Positions 42,787 through 52,370 of a stretch of DNA of 64,000 nucleotides are shown one piece after another. The notes beneath the pieces were generated by a model. That model searched no databases. It was not told the DNA's origin and was given only the letters and a program-made list of their open reading frames with translations. This DNA is from Maricaulis virginensis (GTDB taxonomy: Bacteria > Pseudomonadota > Alphaproteobacteria > Caulobacterales > Maricaulaceae). A program made the translations under genes and the position numbers. Location: NCBI RefSeq assembly GCF_027922185.1, contig NZ_BSFE01000001.1, positions 620,001 through 684,000 on the forward strand, in the 5' to 3' direction. Every line of letters starts with the position of its first letter. The stretch's first letter is position 1.

Positions 42787-44682
42787 GTGGATCGCTTGTG
42801 GATGACAACGGCGCTGGCCCTGTGCCTGGGCGCGGCAGGACTGGATCAGGTTTCGGCCCAGACAGCGGCCCAGACGGCCGGGCAGGCTGTCCCGGCCGCA
42901 ACGGCGCCGGCGGAACGCTCCGACGACGAGTTGTGGAACGAGCTGAAGGCACTGTCCGGCTCGCCGGTCGAGGACGGGCTGTGGGAGGCCGCCGAGGCGG
43001 CGACCGAGCATGTCTTCGGATCGGCGCTGGAGCGCGAGACCGGCGAGAAGGTGTTCGAGACCATCGCCGCGGCGCTGGAGCGCGACTGGCGCGGGGCGGC
43101 ACAGCTGGCGGGGCCGGAAATCCTGTCGGCCTACCTGCCCGGCGTCGGCCAGTATATCGAACTGGTGCAGAGCGCCGCGCAGCAGATCGACCGGGTGACC
43201 GATGAATGGGCTGCCCAGCTTTACGACCACGACTCCTATCGCTGGGTGGAGGAGCAGGTCGCAGCGGAATACACCCGCTTGCGCGCGCCGATGGTCGACC
43301 AGCTGAACGAGCCCTTCTACGGCTATATCGACGATGACAGCTATGCCTTCATGCCCAGCTATGCGCTGCCGGTCGGGTCGCAGGCCCAGATCCGGGCGCG
43401 GGCCTTCGAGGCGCAGCTGTTCGAGCGCTTCATGCAACAGCCCTTCATGGATGAGCTGACCGCGACCGACTACACCTCCAATGGCGGCGGGGTGGGCGGG
43501 CTCTACACCCGCTCCTATCCGGCGATGGTGCGCGAGATCCTGGGCTATGAGCCCGAGCCGCGGCGGTTGTTCAATTATTTCTACCACCGCGCCACGCGGC
43601 AGAATCTCCAGACCTATTTCGACCTGCACGAATATGTCGAGGCCGAGCATATGCGCCGCCGGGCGCGCGAGCGCCGGCAGGCGGTGATCGATGCCTATCG
43701 TGCCGCGCTGGCCGAGCAGAACACGCCGCAGCCCTACATCCATCTCGCCTGTCCCCCGGCGACGGGTTTCCAGGCCGGGTTTGACGGGGAGGTGCACGAT
43801 GACCGCGCCAATTCCGGCATTCGTGCCTTCCGCACCGAATTGTATGCGGCGGCCGAGGCGCACGGGGTCGATGCGGCCGCGATCGAGACGATGGTGGCAA
43901 GCCGGATCTCGCCCGGCCTGATCACAGATGTCGCCTATCGTTTCAATGTGGCCGAGATGGAGAATCCGCCTGCCGGAACGCCGCGGCCGGCGGCCTTGAG
44001 CCTGGTGCTCTCGCCGGAAGTGCTGGGCACGATCTGGTCGGGCCGTCCGACCTCTATCGCCGCGTCGCGACGCACGGCACATATCGCCTTCGGCAAGGCG
44101 CTGCTGGACACCGGACCGCAATTGCTGTCGGCGCATTTCGCACCGGTTGCGGCTGTGGGGCCGGGCGATCCGGCGGCCCAGCCCCTGACGCTGACCGTCA
44201 CCGGGGTCGACTTCACACATGCGCACCGTTTCGGCGCCAATATCCGCTCGCGGCTGGCGCTGGGCGTGGCCGCCTGTTTCGAGGGCGAGGTGCTGTTCGA
44301 CACGACGATCCGGACCGGGGAGTTCGATGTCGGGTATCGCGGGCTCGGTTTCAATCACTCCGAGAGCATGACGGTGATCGCGATGGAGGGGCTGGCCCTG
44401 GCTCTGGGCGAGGCCGCTGACCGGATCGCTGTCGGTGCGGACGGGCGGCTGGCGACCTATCTGGCCGGCGCGTCGCCGCAGGAAAGGCTGAGCGGCGCCG
44501 CTGCGGAACAGGCTGCCGCGCGCCAGCCCGTCCAGACTGCCTCCGCGCCGCCCGCCATGCCGCGTTCGACGGTCGAGCGCATGCGCGAGCTGGAGGAATT
44601 GCGCGAGGCCGGCATGATCGATGCGGACGAGTTTGCGCGGTTGCGGTCCGAAATCCTCGGCGCGCTGACCAGCGGGGATTGA
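42787..44682 (+). CDS. Large exported protein of unknown function with C-terminal SHOCT-like segment
   Basis: 631 residues from GTG 42787 (GGGGGA upstream). I do not recognise the body. Seen: a signal peptide (about 1-24, LALCLGAAGLDQVSA-Q), a Gln/Ala-rich stretch, then about 500 residues rich in Tyr, Arg and Glu with one region of paired helices (FYHRATRQNLQTYFDLHEYVEAEHMRRRARERR). An Ala/Gln/Pro linker then leads to a short C-terminal SHOCT-like helix pair, MRELEELREAGMIDADEFARLRSEIL. SHOCT segments usually mark oligomerisation. It follows the serine hydrolase by 104 bp and converges on hutC. Confidence 0.8.
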   Translation: MDRLWMTTALALCLGAAGLDQVSAQTAAQTAGQAVPAATAPAERSDDELWNELKALSGSPVEDGLWEAAEAATEHVFGSALERETGEKVFETIAAALERDWRGAAQLAGPEILSAYLPGVGQYIELVQSAAQQIDRVTDEWAAQLYDHDSYRWVEEQVAAEYTRLRAPMVDQLNEPFYGYIDDDSYAFMPSYALPVGSQAQIRARAFEAQLFERFMQQPFMDELTATDYTSNGGGVGGLYTRSYPAMVREILGYEPEPRRLFNYFYHRATRQNLQTYFDLHEYVEAEHMRRRARERRQAVIDAYRAALAEQNTPQPYIHLACPPATGFQAGFDGEVHDDRANSGIRAFRTELYAAAEAHGVDAAAIETMVASRISPGLITDVAYRFNVAEMENPPAGTPRPAALSLVLSPEVLGTIWSGRPTSIAASRRTAHIAFGKALLDTGPQLLSAHFAPVAAVGPGDPAAQPLTLTVTGVDFTHAHRFGANIRSRLALGVAACFEGEVLFDTTIRTGEFDVGYRGLGFNHSESMTVIAMEGLALALGEAADRIAVGADGRLATYLAGASPQERLSGAAAEQAAARQPVQTASAPPAMPRSTVERMRELEELREAGMIDADEFARLRSEILGALTSGD

Positions 44683-44690
44683 GTGCCGGT

Positions 44691-45428
44691 CTAACCCTGC
44701 GGGCTGAAGCGTTCGGTCATCGAGTGGCGCGAGCCGGGATGGGTCAGGCGGGCATAGGTGACGACGTCCTGGCCCTGGAAGGTGCGGCGCTCCAGCACGA
44801 GGCAGGCCGCGCCGGGCTCGACGCCGAGACGGCGGGCCAGCTCCGTATCGGCATTGATGGCGGAGACCGTGTGTTCGGCCTCGGTCCAGGGCGCGGCGCG
44901 CAGCAGCCAGCCGCCGGGGCCTTCGGTGTGGAAACCGGCCTGGGCGGCGCCGGGCAGAAGGGCGAGATTGATCCAGCGTTCCTCGAACTCGACGATCTCG
45001 CCATCCGCCGTGTGCAGGCACTCCACATGCTGCAGACGCGCGCCGGGCGGCAGGCGCATGGCCCGGGCGATCCCGGGCGAGGCGGGCACGGTGTCGTCGG
45101 TCTCGCAGACATAGCCATAGGCCTGGCCGCGGGCGGGAATGGCCTTGGCCATGTCGACGATTTTCAGCAGGGCGGCGGGCGCGTCGGGCTGGGCCACGAA
45201 GGTCCCGGCGCGCCGGCGGCGGACCAGCAGGCCTTCCTCGGTCAGTTCCCGCAGGGCGCGATTGACCGTCATGCGGGCCGTGGCGAGCGATTGCGAGAGA
45301 TCGGCTTCCGAGGGCAGGCGGTCGCCCGGCTTCCAGGCACCCGACCGGATCTGCGCGGTCACGGCGCGCTTGATCTGGTCGTAGACCGGCCCGCGCCCGT
45401 CCAGTTCGATGGCCTCGATCTGCGGCAT
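44691..45428 (-). CDS. hutC: Histidine utilisation repressor, GntR/HutC family
   Basis: 245 residues. Seen: an N-terminal GntR winged helix (about 12-75: GPVYDQIKRAVTAQIRSGAWKPGDRLPSEADLSQSLATARMTVNRALRELTEEGLLVRRRRAGTFV region) and a C-terminal UTRA ligand-binding domain ending SRHSMTERFSPQG, the usual HutC tail. HutC represses hut genes until urocanate binds. The start ATG overlaps the stop of hutF (ATGA), so the two form an operon. The binding site is the palindrome at 46837-46850. The longer frame from 45551 lies inside hutF. Confidence 0.95.
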   Translation of the reverse strand: MPQIEAIELDGRGPVYDQIKRAVTAQIRSGAWKPGDRLPSEADLSQSLATARMTVNRALRELTEEGLLVRRRRAGTFVAQPDAPAALLKIVDMAKAIPARGQAYGYVCETDDTVPASPGIARAMRLPPGARLQHVECLHTADGEIVEFEERWINLALLPGAAQAGFHTEGPGGWLLRAAPWTEAEHTVSAINADTELARRLGVEPGAACLVLERRTFQGQDVVTYARLTHPGSRHSMTERFSPQG

Positions 45429-46795
45429 CAGCCCCCTCCGTGCAGCAGGTCCGCAATGGCGGTGCGATAGGCGGCCAGTGCGCTTTCGCGTGCCCGGGCG
45501 CGGCCTGCTGTCACCTGCGCCTGTCCGCCGACATGCACCGAGCGGACACACCCCTTGTCGCCGCAGAATATCCAGCTGTCCAGCAGAGCATCCGCAGATC
45601 GTCCCGTCAGGTGCGGATTTTCGGTGTCCAGCTCGACGAAATCGGCGCGCTGCCCGGGGGCGAGACCGGCGGCGGGCTGTTTCAGGGCCCGGGCCCCGCC
45701 GGCGAGGGCGGCTTCGAACAGGGTGCGGCCTGTCGAGCGGCCAGGCGCGGCGAGCGCATTACGGCGGCGGGCGGTCAGGCGGACGCCGTATTCCAGCAGG
45801 CGCAGCTCCTCGGCGAGATCGATGCGGATATGGCTGTCCGAGCCGATCCCGATCCGGCCGCCGGCCTCGAGATAATCGCGCGCCGGAAACAGCCCGTCGC
45901 CCAGATTGGCCTCGGTCAGCGGGCACAGGCCGGCCACGGCGCCGGAGCGGGCGAGGGCGGTTGTTTCGCCGGCGTCCATATGGGTCGCGTGCACGAGGCA
46001 CCAGTCGGCATTAACCGCGACATGGTCCATCAGATGGGCGACCGGGCGCCGTCCCGTCGCCGCGATACAATCCTCAACCTCTTGTGTCTGCTCGGCAATA
46101 TGGATGTGGAACGGGGCGTTTTCCACAAGTGGCAGAATGGCAGAAATATCCTTAACGGGGGCGGCGCGCAGGGAGTGCGGCGCCAGGCCCAGCCGGGCAT
46201 GGGGCAGGGCTGCGACATGCGCCTGCGCCGCTTCGACAAGCGCGGCATAGCTGTCCGGATCGTTGAGAAAGCGGCGCTGGCCATGGCCGGCCGGGGCGGC
46301 GTTGAAACCGCCATAGCGGTAATACACGGGCAGCAGGGTGAGGGCGATCCCGGTCGAAGCGGCGGCGGCGCACACCCGTCCGGCCATCTCGGCGCGGTCG
46401 TCATAGGGCGTGCCGTCGGGACCGTGATGGAGATAGTGGAACTCGCCGAGAGAGGTGAAGCCGCTCTCCAGCATCTCCACCTGCACCCAGGCGGCAATCG
46501 CCTCGACATGGTCGGGGGTGAGGCGGTCGTTGAAAGCGTACATCAATTGCCGCCAGGACCAGAAACTGTCCTCGCCCTCGCCGCGGCGCTCGGTGAGGCC
46601 GGCCATGGCGCGCTGGAAGCTGTGCGAGTGCAGATTGGCGAGACCCGGCACGACTGTGCCCAGCCGTGCCGCCTCCTTCGCGGGCTGTGTGTCCGTGTCG
46701 ATACCGGCGATCAGGCCGGCGTCGTCGACACGGATGGTGACGCCATCGGCCCAGCCATCGGGCAGAAGGGCGGACTGGCAGTAAAATTCAGCCAT
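45428..46795 (-). CDS. hutF: Formimidoylglutamate deiminase
   Basis: 455-residue amidohydrolase of the HutF family. It converts N-formimino-L-glutamate to N-formyl-L-glutamate and ammonia. Seen: the metal site GLANLHSHSFQRAMAG, a central HIAEQTQEVEDC, and GIGSDSHIRIDLAEELRLLEYG towards the C-terminus. Its presence with hutG means the five-step hut route (not the hutG/formimidase route) is used. Divergent from hutI across 78 bp that hold the HutC site; downstream it is coupled to hutC. Confidence 0.95.
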   Translation of the reverse strand: MAEFYCQSALLPDGWADGVTIRVDDAGLIAGIDTDTQPAKEAARLGTVVPGLANLHSHSFQRAMAGLTERRGEGEDSFWSWRQLMYAFNDRLTPDHVEAIAAWVQVEMLESGFTSLGEFHYLHHGPDGTPYDDRAEMAGRVCAAAASTGIALTLLPVYYRYGGFNAAPAGHGQRRFLNDPDSYAALVEAAQAHVAALPHARLGLAPHSLRAAPVKDISAILPLVENAPFHIHIAEQTQEVEDCIAATGRRPVAHLMDHVAVNADWCLVHATHMDAGETTALARSGAVAGLCPLTEANLGDGLFPARDYLEAGGRIGIGSDSHIRIDLAEELRLLEYGVRLTARRRNALAAPGRSTGRTLFEAALAGGARALKQPAAGLAPGQRADFVELDTENPHLTGRSADALLDSWIFCGDKGCVRSVHVGGQAQVTAGRARARESALAAYRTAIADLLHGGG

Positions 46796-46836
46796 GGCGG
46801 CATGACCCCGCTGGACAGACTCGGTTTGAGGAATTT

Positions 46837-46850
46837 ATTGTATAGACAAT
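46837..46850. promoter_or_regulatory. HutC operator
   Basis: ATTGTATAGACAAT: five-base arms ATTGT/ACAAT around ATAG. It lies in the 78-bp gap between divergent hutF and hutI and matches the known TTGTATnnACAA-type HutC sites. One site could repress both transcripts. Confidence 0.75.
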
Positions 46851-46873
46851 TAGCCGCATGCAAAGGCCGTCCC

Positions 46874-48082
46874 ATGCAATTCGACCGTCTTCTCACGAAT
46901 GCGCGCCTGGCGACAATGGTGCCCGGCGGCACCGCTTATGGCGCCATCGAGGACGGCGCGATCGGGATTTCCGGCGAGCGGATCGCCTGGGCGGGCCCTG
47001 TGGCCGAGGTGCCGGGCGAAGCTGCCGTCACCGAGAATATGGACGGGCGCTGGATCACGCCGGCCCTGGTCGATTGCCACACCCATCTCGTCTTCGCCGG
47101 CGACCGCTCGGACGAGTATGAGCGCAAGCTGGCGGGCGAGGATTATGCCGCCATTGCCCGCGCCGGCGGCGGGATCCGCAAGACCGTCGAGGCGACGCGC
47201 AAGGCCGGTGCGGCCGAGCTGGCCGCCGGAGCGCTGTCGCGGCTCGATGCCTACGCGCTGGAAGGCGCCGGCACGGTCGAGATCAAGTCGGGCTATGGCC
47301 TCACCCACGACAGCGAACTGGCGCAGCTGAAGGCGGCGCGCGGGGTTGGTCTGGCCTCGGGCATGCGCATTTCCGCGACCCTGCTGGCGGCGCACACCGT
47401 GCCGGTGGAGTATGAGGGCCGCCCGGGCGCCTATATCGACGAGGTCTGCATCCCGCTGGTGCGCGAGGCCGCACGGACAGGGCTGGCCGATGCGGTCGAT
47501 GCCTATTGCGAGGGCATTGCCTTCACGCCGGAAGAGACGCGCCGTCTGTTCATCGCCGCCAAGGCGGCCGGCCTGCCGGTGAAGCTGCATGCCGACCAGC
47601 TCTCCGATACCGGCGGCGGCCAGCTGGTCGCCGAGTTCGGCGGCCTGTCGGCGGACCATATCGAATACACGAATGAGGCGGGCATTGCCGCGATGGGCAA
47701 GGCGGGCACGGTGGGCGTGCTGCTGCCCGGCGCCTTCTATGCCCTGCGCGAAACGCAAAGACCGCCGGTCGAGGCGATGCGCGCGGCCGGTGTGCCGATG
47801 GCCGTGGCGACCGACGCCAATCCGGGCACCTCGCCGCTCGTCTCGCTGCTGACGGCCGCCAACATGGCCTGCACGCTCTTCCACCTGACCGTGGAGGAGG
47901 CGATCGCGGGCATTACCCGTGAGGGCGCCCGGGCGCTGGGTCTGGCCGGCGAGATCGGCACGATCGAGGCCGGCAAGATGGCGGATCTCGCCGTCTGGGA
48001 CATCGAGCGTCCGGCGGAACTGGTTCAATGGATCGGAAAACGGCCCCTGCATGGCCGTATCCTGGGAGGAGAATGGCTGTGA
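46874..48082 (+). CDS. hutI: Imidazolonepropionase
   Basis: 402-residue amidohydrolase, third hut step, hydrolysing imidazolone propionate to formiminoglutamate. Seen: metal ligands in DCHTHLVFAGDRSDEY (His69, His71), KSGYGLTHDSELAQLKA, KLHADQLSDTGGGQL, and VATDANPGTSPL. Only the ATG at 46874 fits the family; the open frame continuing upstream is antisense to hutF and is not coding. Its stop overlaps the hutH start region by 10 bp. Confidence 0.96.
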   Translation: MQFDRLLTNARLATMVPGGTAYGAIEDGAIGISGERIAWAGPVAEVPGEAAVTENMDGRWITPALVDCHTHLVFAGDRSDEYERKLAGEDYAAIARAGGGIRKTVEATRKAGAAELAAGALSRLDAYALEGAGTVEIKSGYGLTHDSELAQLKAARGVGLASGMRISATLLAAHTVPVEYEGRPGAYIDEVCIPLVREAARTGLADAVDAYCEGIAFTPEETRRLFIAAKAAGLPVKLHADQLSDTGGGQLVAEFGGLSADHIEYTNEAGIAAMGKAGTVGVLLPGAFYALRETQRPPVEAMRAAGVPMAVATDANPGTSPLVSLLTAANMACTLFHLTVEEAIAGITREGARALGLAGEIGTIEAGKMADLAVWDIERPAELVQWIGKRPLHGRILGGEWL

Positions 48083-49602
48083 GTTCGGTGACCGTAACCC
48101 CCGGCAGGATGATCCTGGCCGACTGGGCCGCAATCTGGCGCGGTGCCGGCGTGACGATCGACCCGGCCGCAAAGCCGGATGTCGATGCCGCGGCGCAGAC
48201 TGTCGACGACCTCATCGCCTCGGGCCGGGCGGTCTACGGGCTCAATACCGGTTTCGGCAAGCTGGCCCAGACCCGCATCGCCAATGAGGAACTGGCCACG
48301 CTGCAGGAAAGGCTGGTGCTGTCGCATGCTGCCGGCGTCGGCGATGCGCTGCCCGAACCGGTCGTGCGCCTGATCCTGGCCCTGAAGATGGCCTCGCTGG
48401 CCCGCGGTGCTTCCGGCGTGCGCTGGACGACGATCGTGGCGATCCAGGCGATGCTGGACACGGGCGTGCTGCCGGTGATCCCGTCCCAGGGCTCGGTCGG
48501 GGCCTCCGGCGATCTCGCGCCGCTGGCCCACATGTCTGCCGCCCTGATCGGGGCGGGTGAGGCGACGTACCAGGGCGAGCGCCTGCCGGCCGCGGACGCG
48601 CTGAAAAAGGCCGGGCTGGAACCGGTCCGGCTGGGCCCCAAGGAGGGACTGGCGCTCTTGAACGGGACGCAGGCTTCGACAGCGCTGGCACTGGCCGGCC
48701 TGTTCGAGGTGGAAAGCGGTTTCCAGGCGGCGCTGCTGTCCGGCGCACTGTCGGTCGAGGCGGCCAAGGGCTCGGTCGCGCCTTTCGATCCGCGCATCCA
48801 CCAGCTGCGCGGCCATCCCGGCCAGATCGATGTGGCGCAGAGCTTGCGCGATTTGCTCGAGGGATCGGGCATCCTCGCCAGCCACGAGAATTGCGACAAG
48901 ATCCAGGATCCGTACTGCCTGCGCTGCCAGCCGCAGGTGATGGGCGCGGTGCTGGACCTTCTGCGCCAGGCCGGCCAGGTGCTGGAACGCGAAGCCAATG
49001 CCGTCACCGACAATCCGCTGGTCTTCACCGATACCGGCGAAGCCATCTCCGGCGGCAATTTCCACGCCGAACCGGTCGCCTTCGCGGCCGACCAGATCGC
49101 CATGGCCGCCTGCGAGATCGGCTCGATCTGCGAGCGCCGCATCGCGCTTTTGACCGATCCGGCCGTTTCCGGCCTGCCAGCCTTCCTGACGCCCAATCCG
49201 GGCATCAATTCCGGCTTCATGATCGCCCATGTCACGGCCGCGGCGCTGGTCTCGGAGAACAAGCAGAAGGCGTATCCGGCCTCGGTCGACAGCATTCCCA
49301 CCTCGGCCAACCAGGAAGACCATGTCTCCATGGCGACGCATGGCGCCTTCCGCCTCCTGAAAATGGCGGAGAACCTGCACAATGTGGTGGCGATCGAGAC
49401 GTTGTCCGCCGTGCAGGGGATGGAGTTCCACGACGGGCTGACCTCATCGCCGCGGCTCGAGGCCGTGCGGGGATGTTTGCGCGAGGCGGTTCCCGCCTAC
49501 GGCGACGACCGCTATTTTGCGCCCGATATCGCCAGCGCCCGTCGCCTGGTGACGGGCAGGGGGCTCGTCGCGGCAGCGGGTGAATTGCCCGGGATTGCCT
49601 AG
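48073..49602 (+). CDS. hutH: Histidine ammonia-lyase
   Basis: 509 residues. It deaminates histidine to urocanate, the first step. Seen: the MIO-forming Ala144-Ser145-Gly146 in GSVGASGDLAPL, YGLNTGFGKLAQ near the N-terminus, and the C-terminal SANQEDHVSMA. GGGAGGA lies immediately upstream of ATG 48073, inside the hutI gene. The next gene, hutG, starts directly after its stop codon. Confidence 0.97.
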   Translation: MAVSSVTVTPGRMILADWAAIWRGAGVTIDPAAKPDVDAAAQTVDDLIASGRAVYGLNTGFGKLAQTRIANEELATLQERLVLSHAAGVGDALPEPVVRLILALKMASLARGASGVRWTTIVAIQAMLDTGVLPVIPSQGSVGASGDLAPLAHMSAALIGAGEATYQGERLPAADALKKAGLEPVRLGPKEGLALLNGTQASTALALAGLFEVESGFQAALLSGALSVEAAKGSVAPFDPRIHQLRGHPGQIDVAQSLRDLLEGSGILASHENCDKIQDPYCLRCQPQVMGAVLDLLRQAGQVLEREANAVTDNPLVFTDTGEAISGGNFHAEPVAFAADQIAMAACEIGSICERRIALLTDPAVSGLPAFLTPNPGINSGFMIAHVTAAALVSENKQKAYPASVDSIPTSANQEDHVSMATHGAFRLLKMAENLHNVVAIETLSAVQGMEFHDGLTSSPRLEAVRGCLREAVPAYGDDRYFAPDIASARRLVTGRGLVAAAGELPGIA

Positions 49603-50415
49603 ATGAACGTCTTCTTCGAGAAACGCGGAAGCTCGCCGCTGATCGTGTCCATGCCGCATTCGGGAACCCATCTGCCCGACGGGATGGCCGAGCGGATGAC
49701 CGAGGCGGCACGCGGCCTGCCGGACACGGACTGGCATGTGCCGGAGCTCTACGATTTTCTCGGCGAGCTCGGCGCCAGCATGATCCGCGCCACCCATTCG
49801 CGCTATGTCATCGATCTCAATCGCGACCCGACAGGCGCCTCGCTCTATCCCGGCCAGGCGACGACGGAACTGGTGCCGACAACGCTGTTCGACGGATCGC
49901 CGGTCTACCGGCCGGGCGAGGAACCGGACGAGGACGAGATCGAGCGGCGCCGCACGGATTATTACGATCCCTACCACCGCGCCCTGACCGAGATGATCGT
50001 CAAGGTGCGCATGGAGCACGGCTATGTCGTGCTGTGGGACGCCCATTCCATCCTCGATGAAGTGCCGCGCCTGTTCGAGGGCGTGCTGCCGGATCTCAAT
50101 CTGGGCACGAATGGCGGGGAGAGCTGTGACCGGACCATCGAGCGCTGGGCGGTGAAGGCGATGATGGATCACGAGGATTATGCCTCGATCGTCAATGGCC
50201 GTTTCAAGGGCGGCTGGATCACGCGCGCCTATGGCCGCCCGGGGCTCAACGTGCATGCCCTGCAGATGGAACTCGCCCAGTCGGCCTACATGGACGAGGG
50301 CGAGCCCTGGACATTCAGCGAAGACAAGGCGGGCAGGCTGCGCCTGGCGCTCAAGGACACAATGAAGGCGGCCCTGAAGGCGGCCGCGATGCTCTATTCC
50401 GGAGAGGTGAAGTAG
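49603..50415 (+). CDS. hutG: N-formylglutamate amidohydrolase
   Basis: 270 residues, last step of the five-step pathway: N-formylglutamate to glutamate and formate. Seen: SMPHSGTHLP at 16-25, the metal and substrate residues in DLNRDPTG and YDPYHRAL, and LWDAHSI. The ATG follows the hutH stop with no gap, so translation is coupled. HutG of the formimidase (arginase-like) type would look different; this is the NfoD/FGase type, consistent with hutF. Confidence 0.95.
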   Translation: MNVFFEKRGSSPLIVSMPHSGTHLPDGMAERMTEAARGLPDTDWHVPELYDFLGELGASMIRATHSRYVIDLNRDPTGASLYPGQATTELVPTTLFDGSPVYRPGEEPDEDEIERRRTDYYDPYHRALTEMIVKVRMEHGYVVLWDAHSILDEVPRLFEGVLPDLNLGTNGGESCDRTIERWAVKAMMDHEDYASIVNGRFKGGWITRAYGRPGLNVHALQMELAQSAYMDEGEPWTFSEDKAGRLRLALKDTMKAALKAAAMLYSGEVK

Positions 50416-50479
50416 TTGGCGCCGGGCTGTGGGCAAGAATGTTCTCCGATGGGTGAAAGGCAAGCGAAACGGTGCGAGC

Positions 50480-50638
50480 GCGTCATCCTTCCCCTTGATG
50501 GGGAAGGTGGCCCAGCGCGCAGCGCTGGGTCGGAAGGGGTGAATCCCGGTGCTCGATAGCTTGCAGAAACCTCGCCCCCACCCCCTCCACCGCAGCAGAG
50601 CTGCGGTCCTCCTCCCCCATCAAGGGGGAGGATGGCGC
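50480..50638. repeat. Intergenic element with terminal inverted repeats, family B (copy B2)
   Basis: 28-bp near-perfect terminal inverted repeats (50480-50507 and 50611-50638), each a ccttccccttgatggggaagg-type hairpin, with the right arm varied to CCTCCCCC. The interior shares ggaaggggtgaatcccggtg with B1. It lies inside the hut operon, between hutG and hutU. Confidence 0.75.
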
Positions 50639-50688
50639 TCCGCTATCGCGCTTTATTCGCCACGGCCCGTTTTGAAGGAAAGTCTCTT

Positions 50689-52356
50689 ATGAATACCCGC
50701 CGCGACAATTCCCGCATCATCCGCGCCAGGCATGGCAGTGAACTCGACGCCACCCACTGGGCGGCCGAGGCGCCGCTGCGCATGCTGATGAACAATCTCG
50801 ACCCCGAAGTGGCCGAGAAGCCGGAAGAACTGGTCGTCTATGGCGGGATCGGCCGGGCCGCGCGCGACTGGGAGAGTTTCGACCGGATCGTTGCGACCCT
50901 GAAACGGTTGAAGGAAGACGAGACGCTGCTGGTCCAGTCCGGCAAGCCGGTGGGCGTGTTCCGCACCCACAAGGACGCGCCGCGCGTGCTGATCGCCAAC
51001 TCCAATCTCGTGCCCCACTGGGCAAACTGGGACCATTTCCGCGAGCTCGATAGGAAGGGGCTCATGATGTACGGCCAGATGACGGCCGGGTCCTGGATCT
51101 ATATCGGCTCGCAGGGCATCGTTCAGGGCACGTACGAGACCTTCGTCGAAGCCGGGCGCCAGCATTATGACGGCGATCTGGCCGGCCGCTGGATCCTGAC
51201 CGGCGGCCTGGGCGGGATGGGCGGCGCCCAGCCGCTGGCCGCGACCATGGCGGGCGCCTCCATGCTGGCCGTGGAATGCCAGCCGAGCCGGATCGAGATG
51301 CGCCTGAAGACCGGCTATCTGGACCGCAGGGCCGACACGCTCGACGAGGCGATGGACATCATCAACGACGCCGTGGCGAAGAAGGAAGCCGTCTCGGTCG
51401 GCCTGCTGGGCAATGCGGCCGAGGTGTTCCCGGAGCTGGTGAAGCGCGGCATCAAGCCGGACATGGTCACCGACCAGACCTCGGCGCACGACCCGGTCAA
51501 TGGCTATCTGCCCGCCGGCTGGAGCCTGGCCGAATGGGACGAGAAGCGCGAGAGCGATCCCGCTGCCGTCGAAAAAGCCGCCAAGGCCTCGATGGCCGTG
51601 CAGGTAAAGGCGATGCTCGACTTCTGGGAGATGGGCATCCCGACGCTCGACTATGGCAATAATATCCGCCAGATGGCCCAGGATGAGGGCGTTGCGAACG
51701 CCTTCGATTTCCCCGGTTTCGTGCCGGCCTATATCCGCCCGCTCTTCTGCCGCGGCATCGGCCCCTTCCGCTGGGCGGCGCTGTCGGGCGATCCGGAGGA
51801 TATCTACAAGACCGACGCAAAGGTGAAGGAACTCATCCCGGACAACCCGCACCTGCATCGCTGGCTCGACATGGCGCGCGAGCGCATCCGGTTCCAGGGC
51901 CTGCCGGCGCGGATCTGCTGGGTCGGGCTGGGCGAACGGCACAAGCTGGGCCTCGCCTTCAACGAGATGGTGGCGAAGGGCGAGCTTTCGGCGCCCGTCG
52001 TGATCGGCCGCGATCACCTCGATTCAGGCTCGGTCGCCAGCCCCAACCGGGAAACCGAAGGCATGATGGACGGGTCCGACGCCGTCGCCGACTGGCCGCT
52101 CCTCAACGCGCTGCTCAACACCGCCTCCGGCGCCACCTGGGTCTCGCTGCATCATGGCGGCGGGGTCGGCATGGGCTATTCCCTGCACTCCGGCCAGGTC
52201 GTCATGGCCGACGGCACACCGGAAGCTGCCAAACGCGTCGGCCGCGTCCTGTGGAACGATCCTGGCACCGGCGTGATGCGCCATGCGGATGCCGGGTACG
52301 AGATCGCGAAGGATTGCGCGCGGGAGCAGGGGCTGGATCTGCCGAGCGTGGTGTAG
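50689..52356 (+). CDS. hutU: Urocanate hydratase
   Basis: 555 residues (family about 557). It hydrates urocanate to imidazolone propionate using tightly bound NAD+ as an electrophile. Seen: YGGIGRAARDWESFD, GKPVGVFRTHKDAPRVLIANSNLVP, MTAGSWIYIGSQGIVQGTYET, the NAD site LTGGLGGMGGAQPLA, and GLPARICWVGLGERHKLGLAFNE. GAAGGAAAG precedes ATG 50689; the frame from 50632 begins in the repeat. It is separated from hutG by 273 bp containing element B2, so it may need its own promoter or readthrough. Confidence 0.97.
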   Translation: MNTRRDNSRIIRARHGSELDATHWAAEAPLRMLMNNLDPEVAEKPEELVVYGGIGRAARDWESFDRIVATLKRLKEDETLLVQSGKPVGVFRTHKDAPRVLIANSNLVPHWANWDHFRELDRKGLMMYGQMTAGSWIYIGSQGIVQGTYETFVEAGRQHYDGDLAGRWILTGGLGGMGGAQPLAATMAGASMLAVECQPSRIEMRLKTGYLDRRADTLDEAMDIINDAVAKKEAVSVGLLGNAAEVFPELVKRGIKPDMVTDQTSAHDPVNGYLPAGWSLAEWDEKRESDPAAVEKAAKASMAVQVKAMLDFWEMGIPTLDYGNNIRQMAQDEGVANAFDFPGFVPAYIRPLFCRGIGPFRWAALSGDPEDIYKTDAKVKELIPDNPHLHRWLDMARERIRFQGLPARICWVGLGERHKLGLAFNEMVAKGELSAPVVIGRDHLDSGSVASPNRETEGMMDGSDAVADWPLLNALLNTASGATWVSLHHGGGVGMGYSLHSGQVVMADGTPEAAKRVGRVLWNDPGTGVMRHADAGYEIAKDCAREQGLDLPSVV

Positions 52357-52370
52357 GACTTTCGCAGCTG

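Noticed and set aside
42685..45456. 923-codon minus-strand frame under the unknown 631-residue protein and hutC
   Set aside because: It is in another frame from hutC and antisense to a frame with a signal peptide and ribosome-binding site. The translation is compositionally odd throughout.
45440..46873. N-terminal extension of hutI making an 880-residue protein
   Set aside because: The added part is antisense to hutF, crosses the HutC operator, and has no homology to amidohydrolases; the ATG at 46874 gives the family length.
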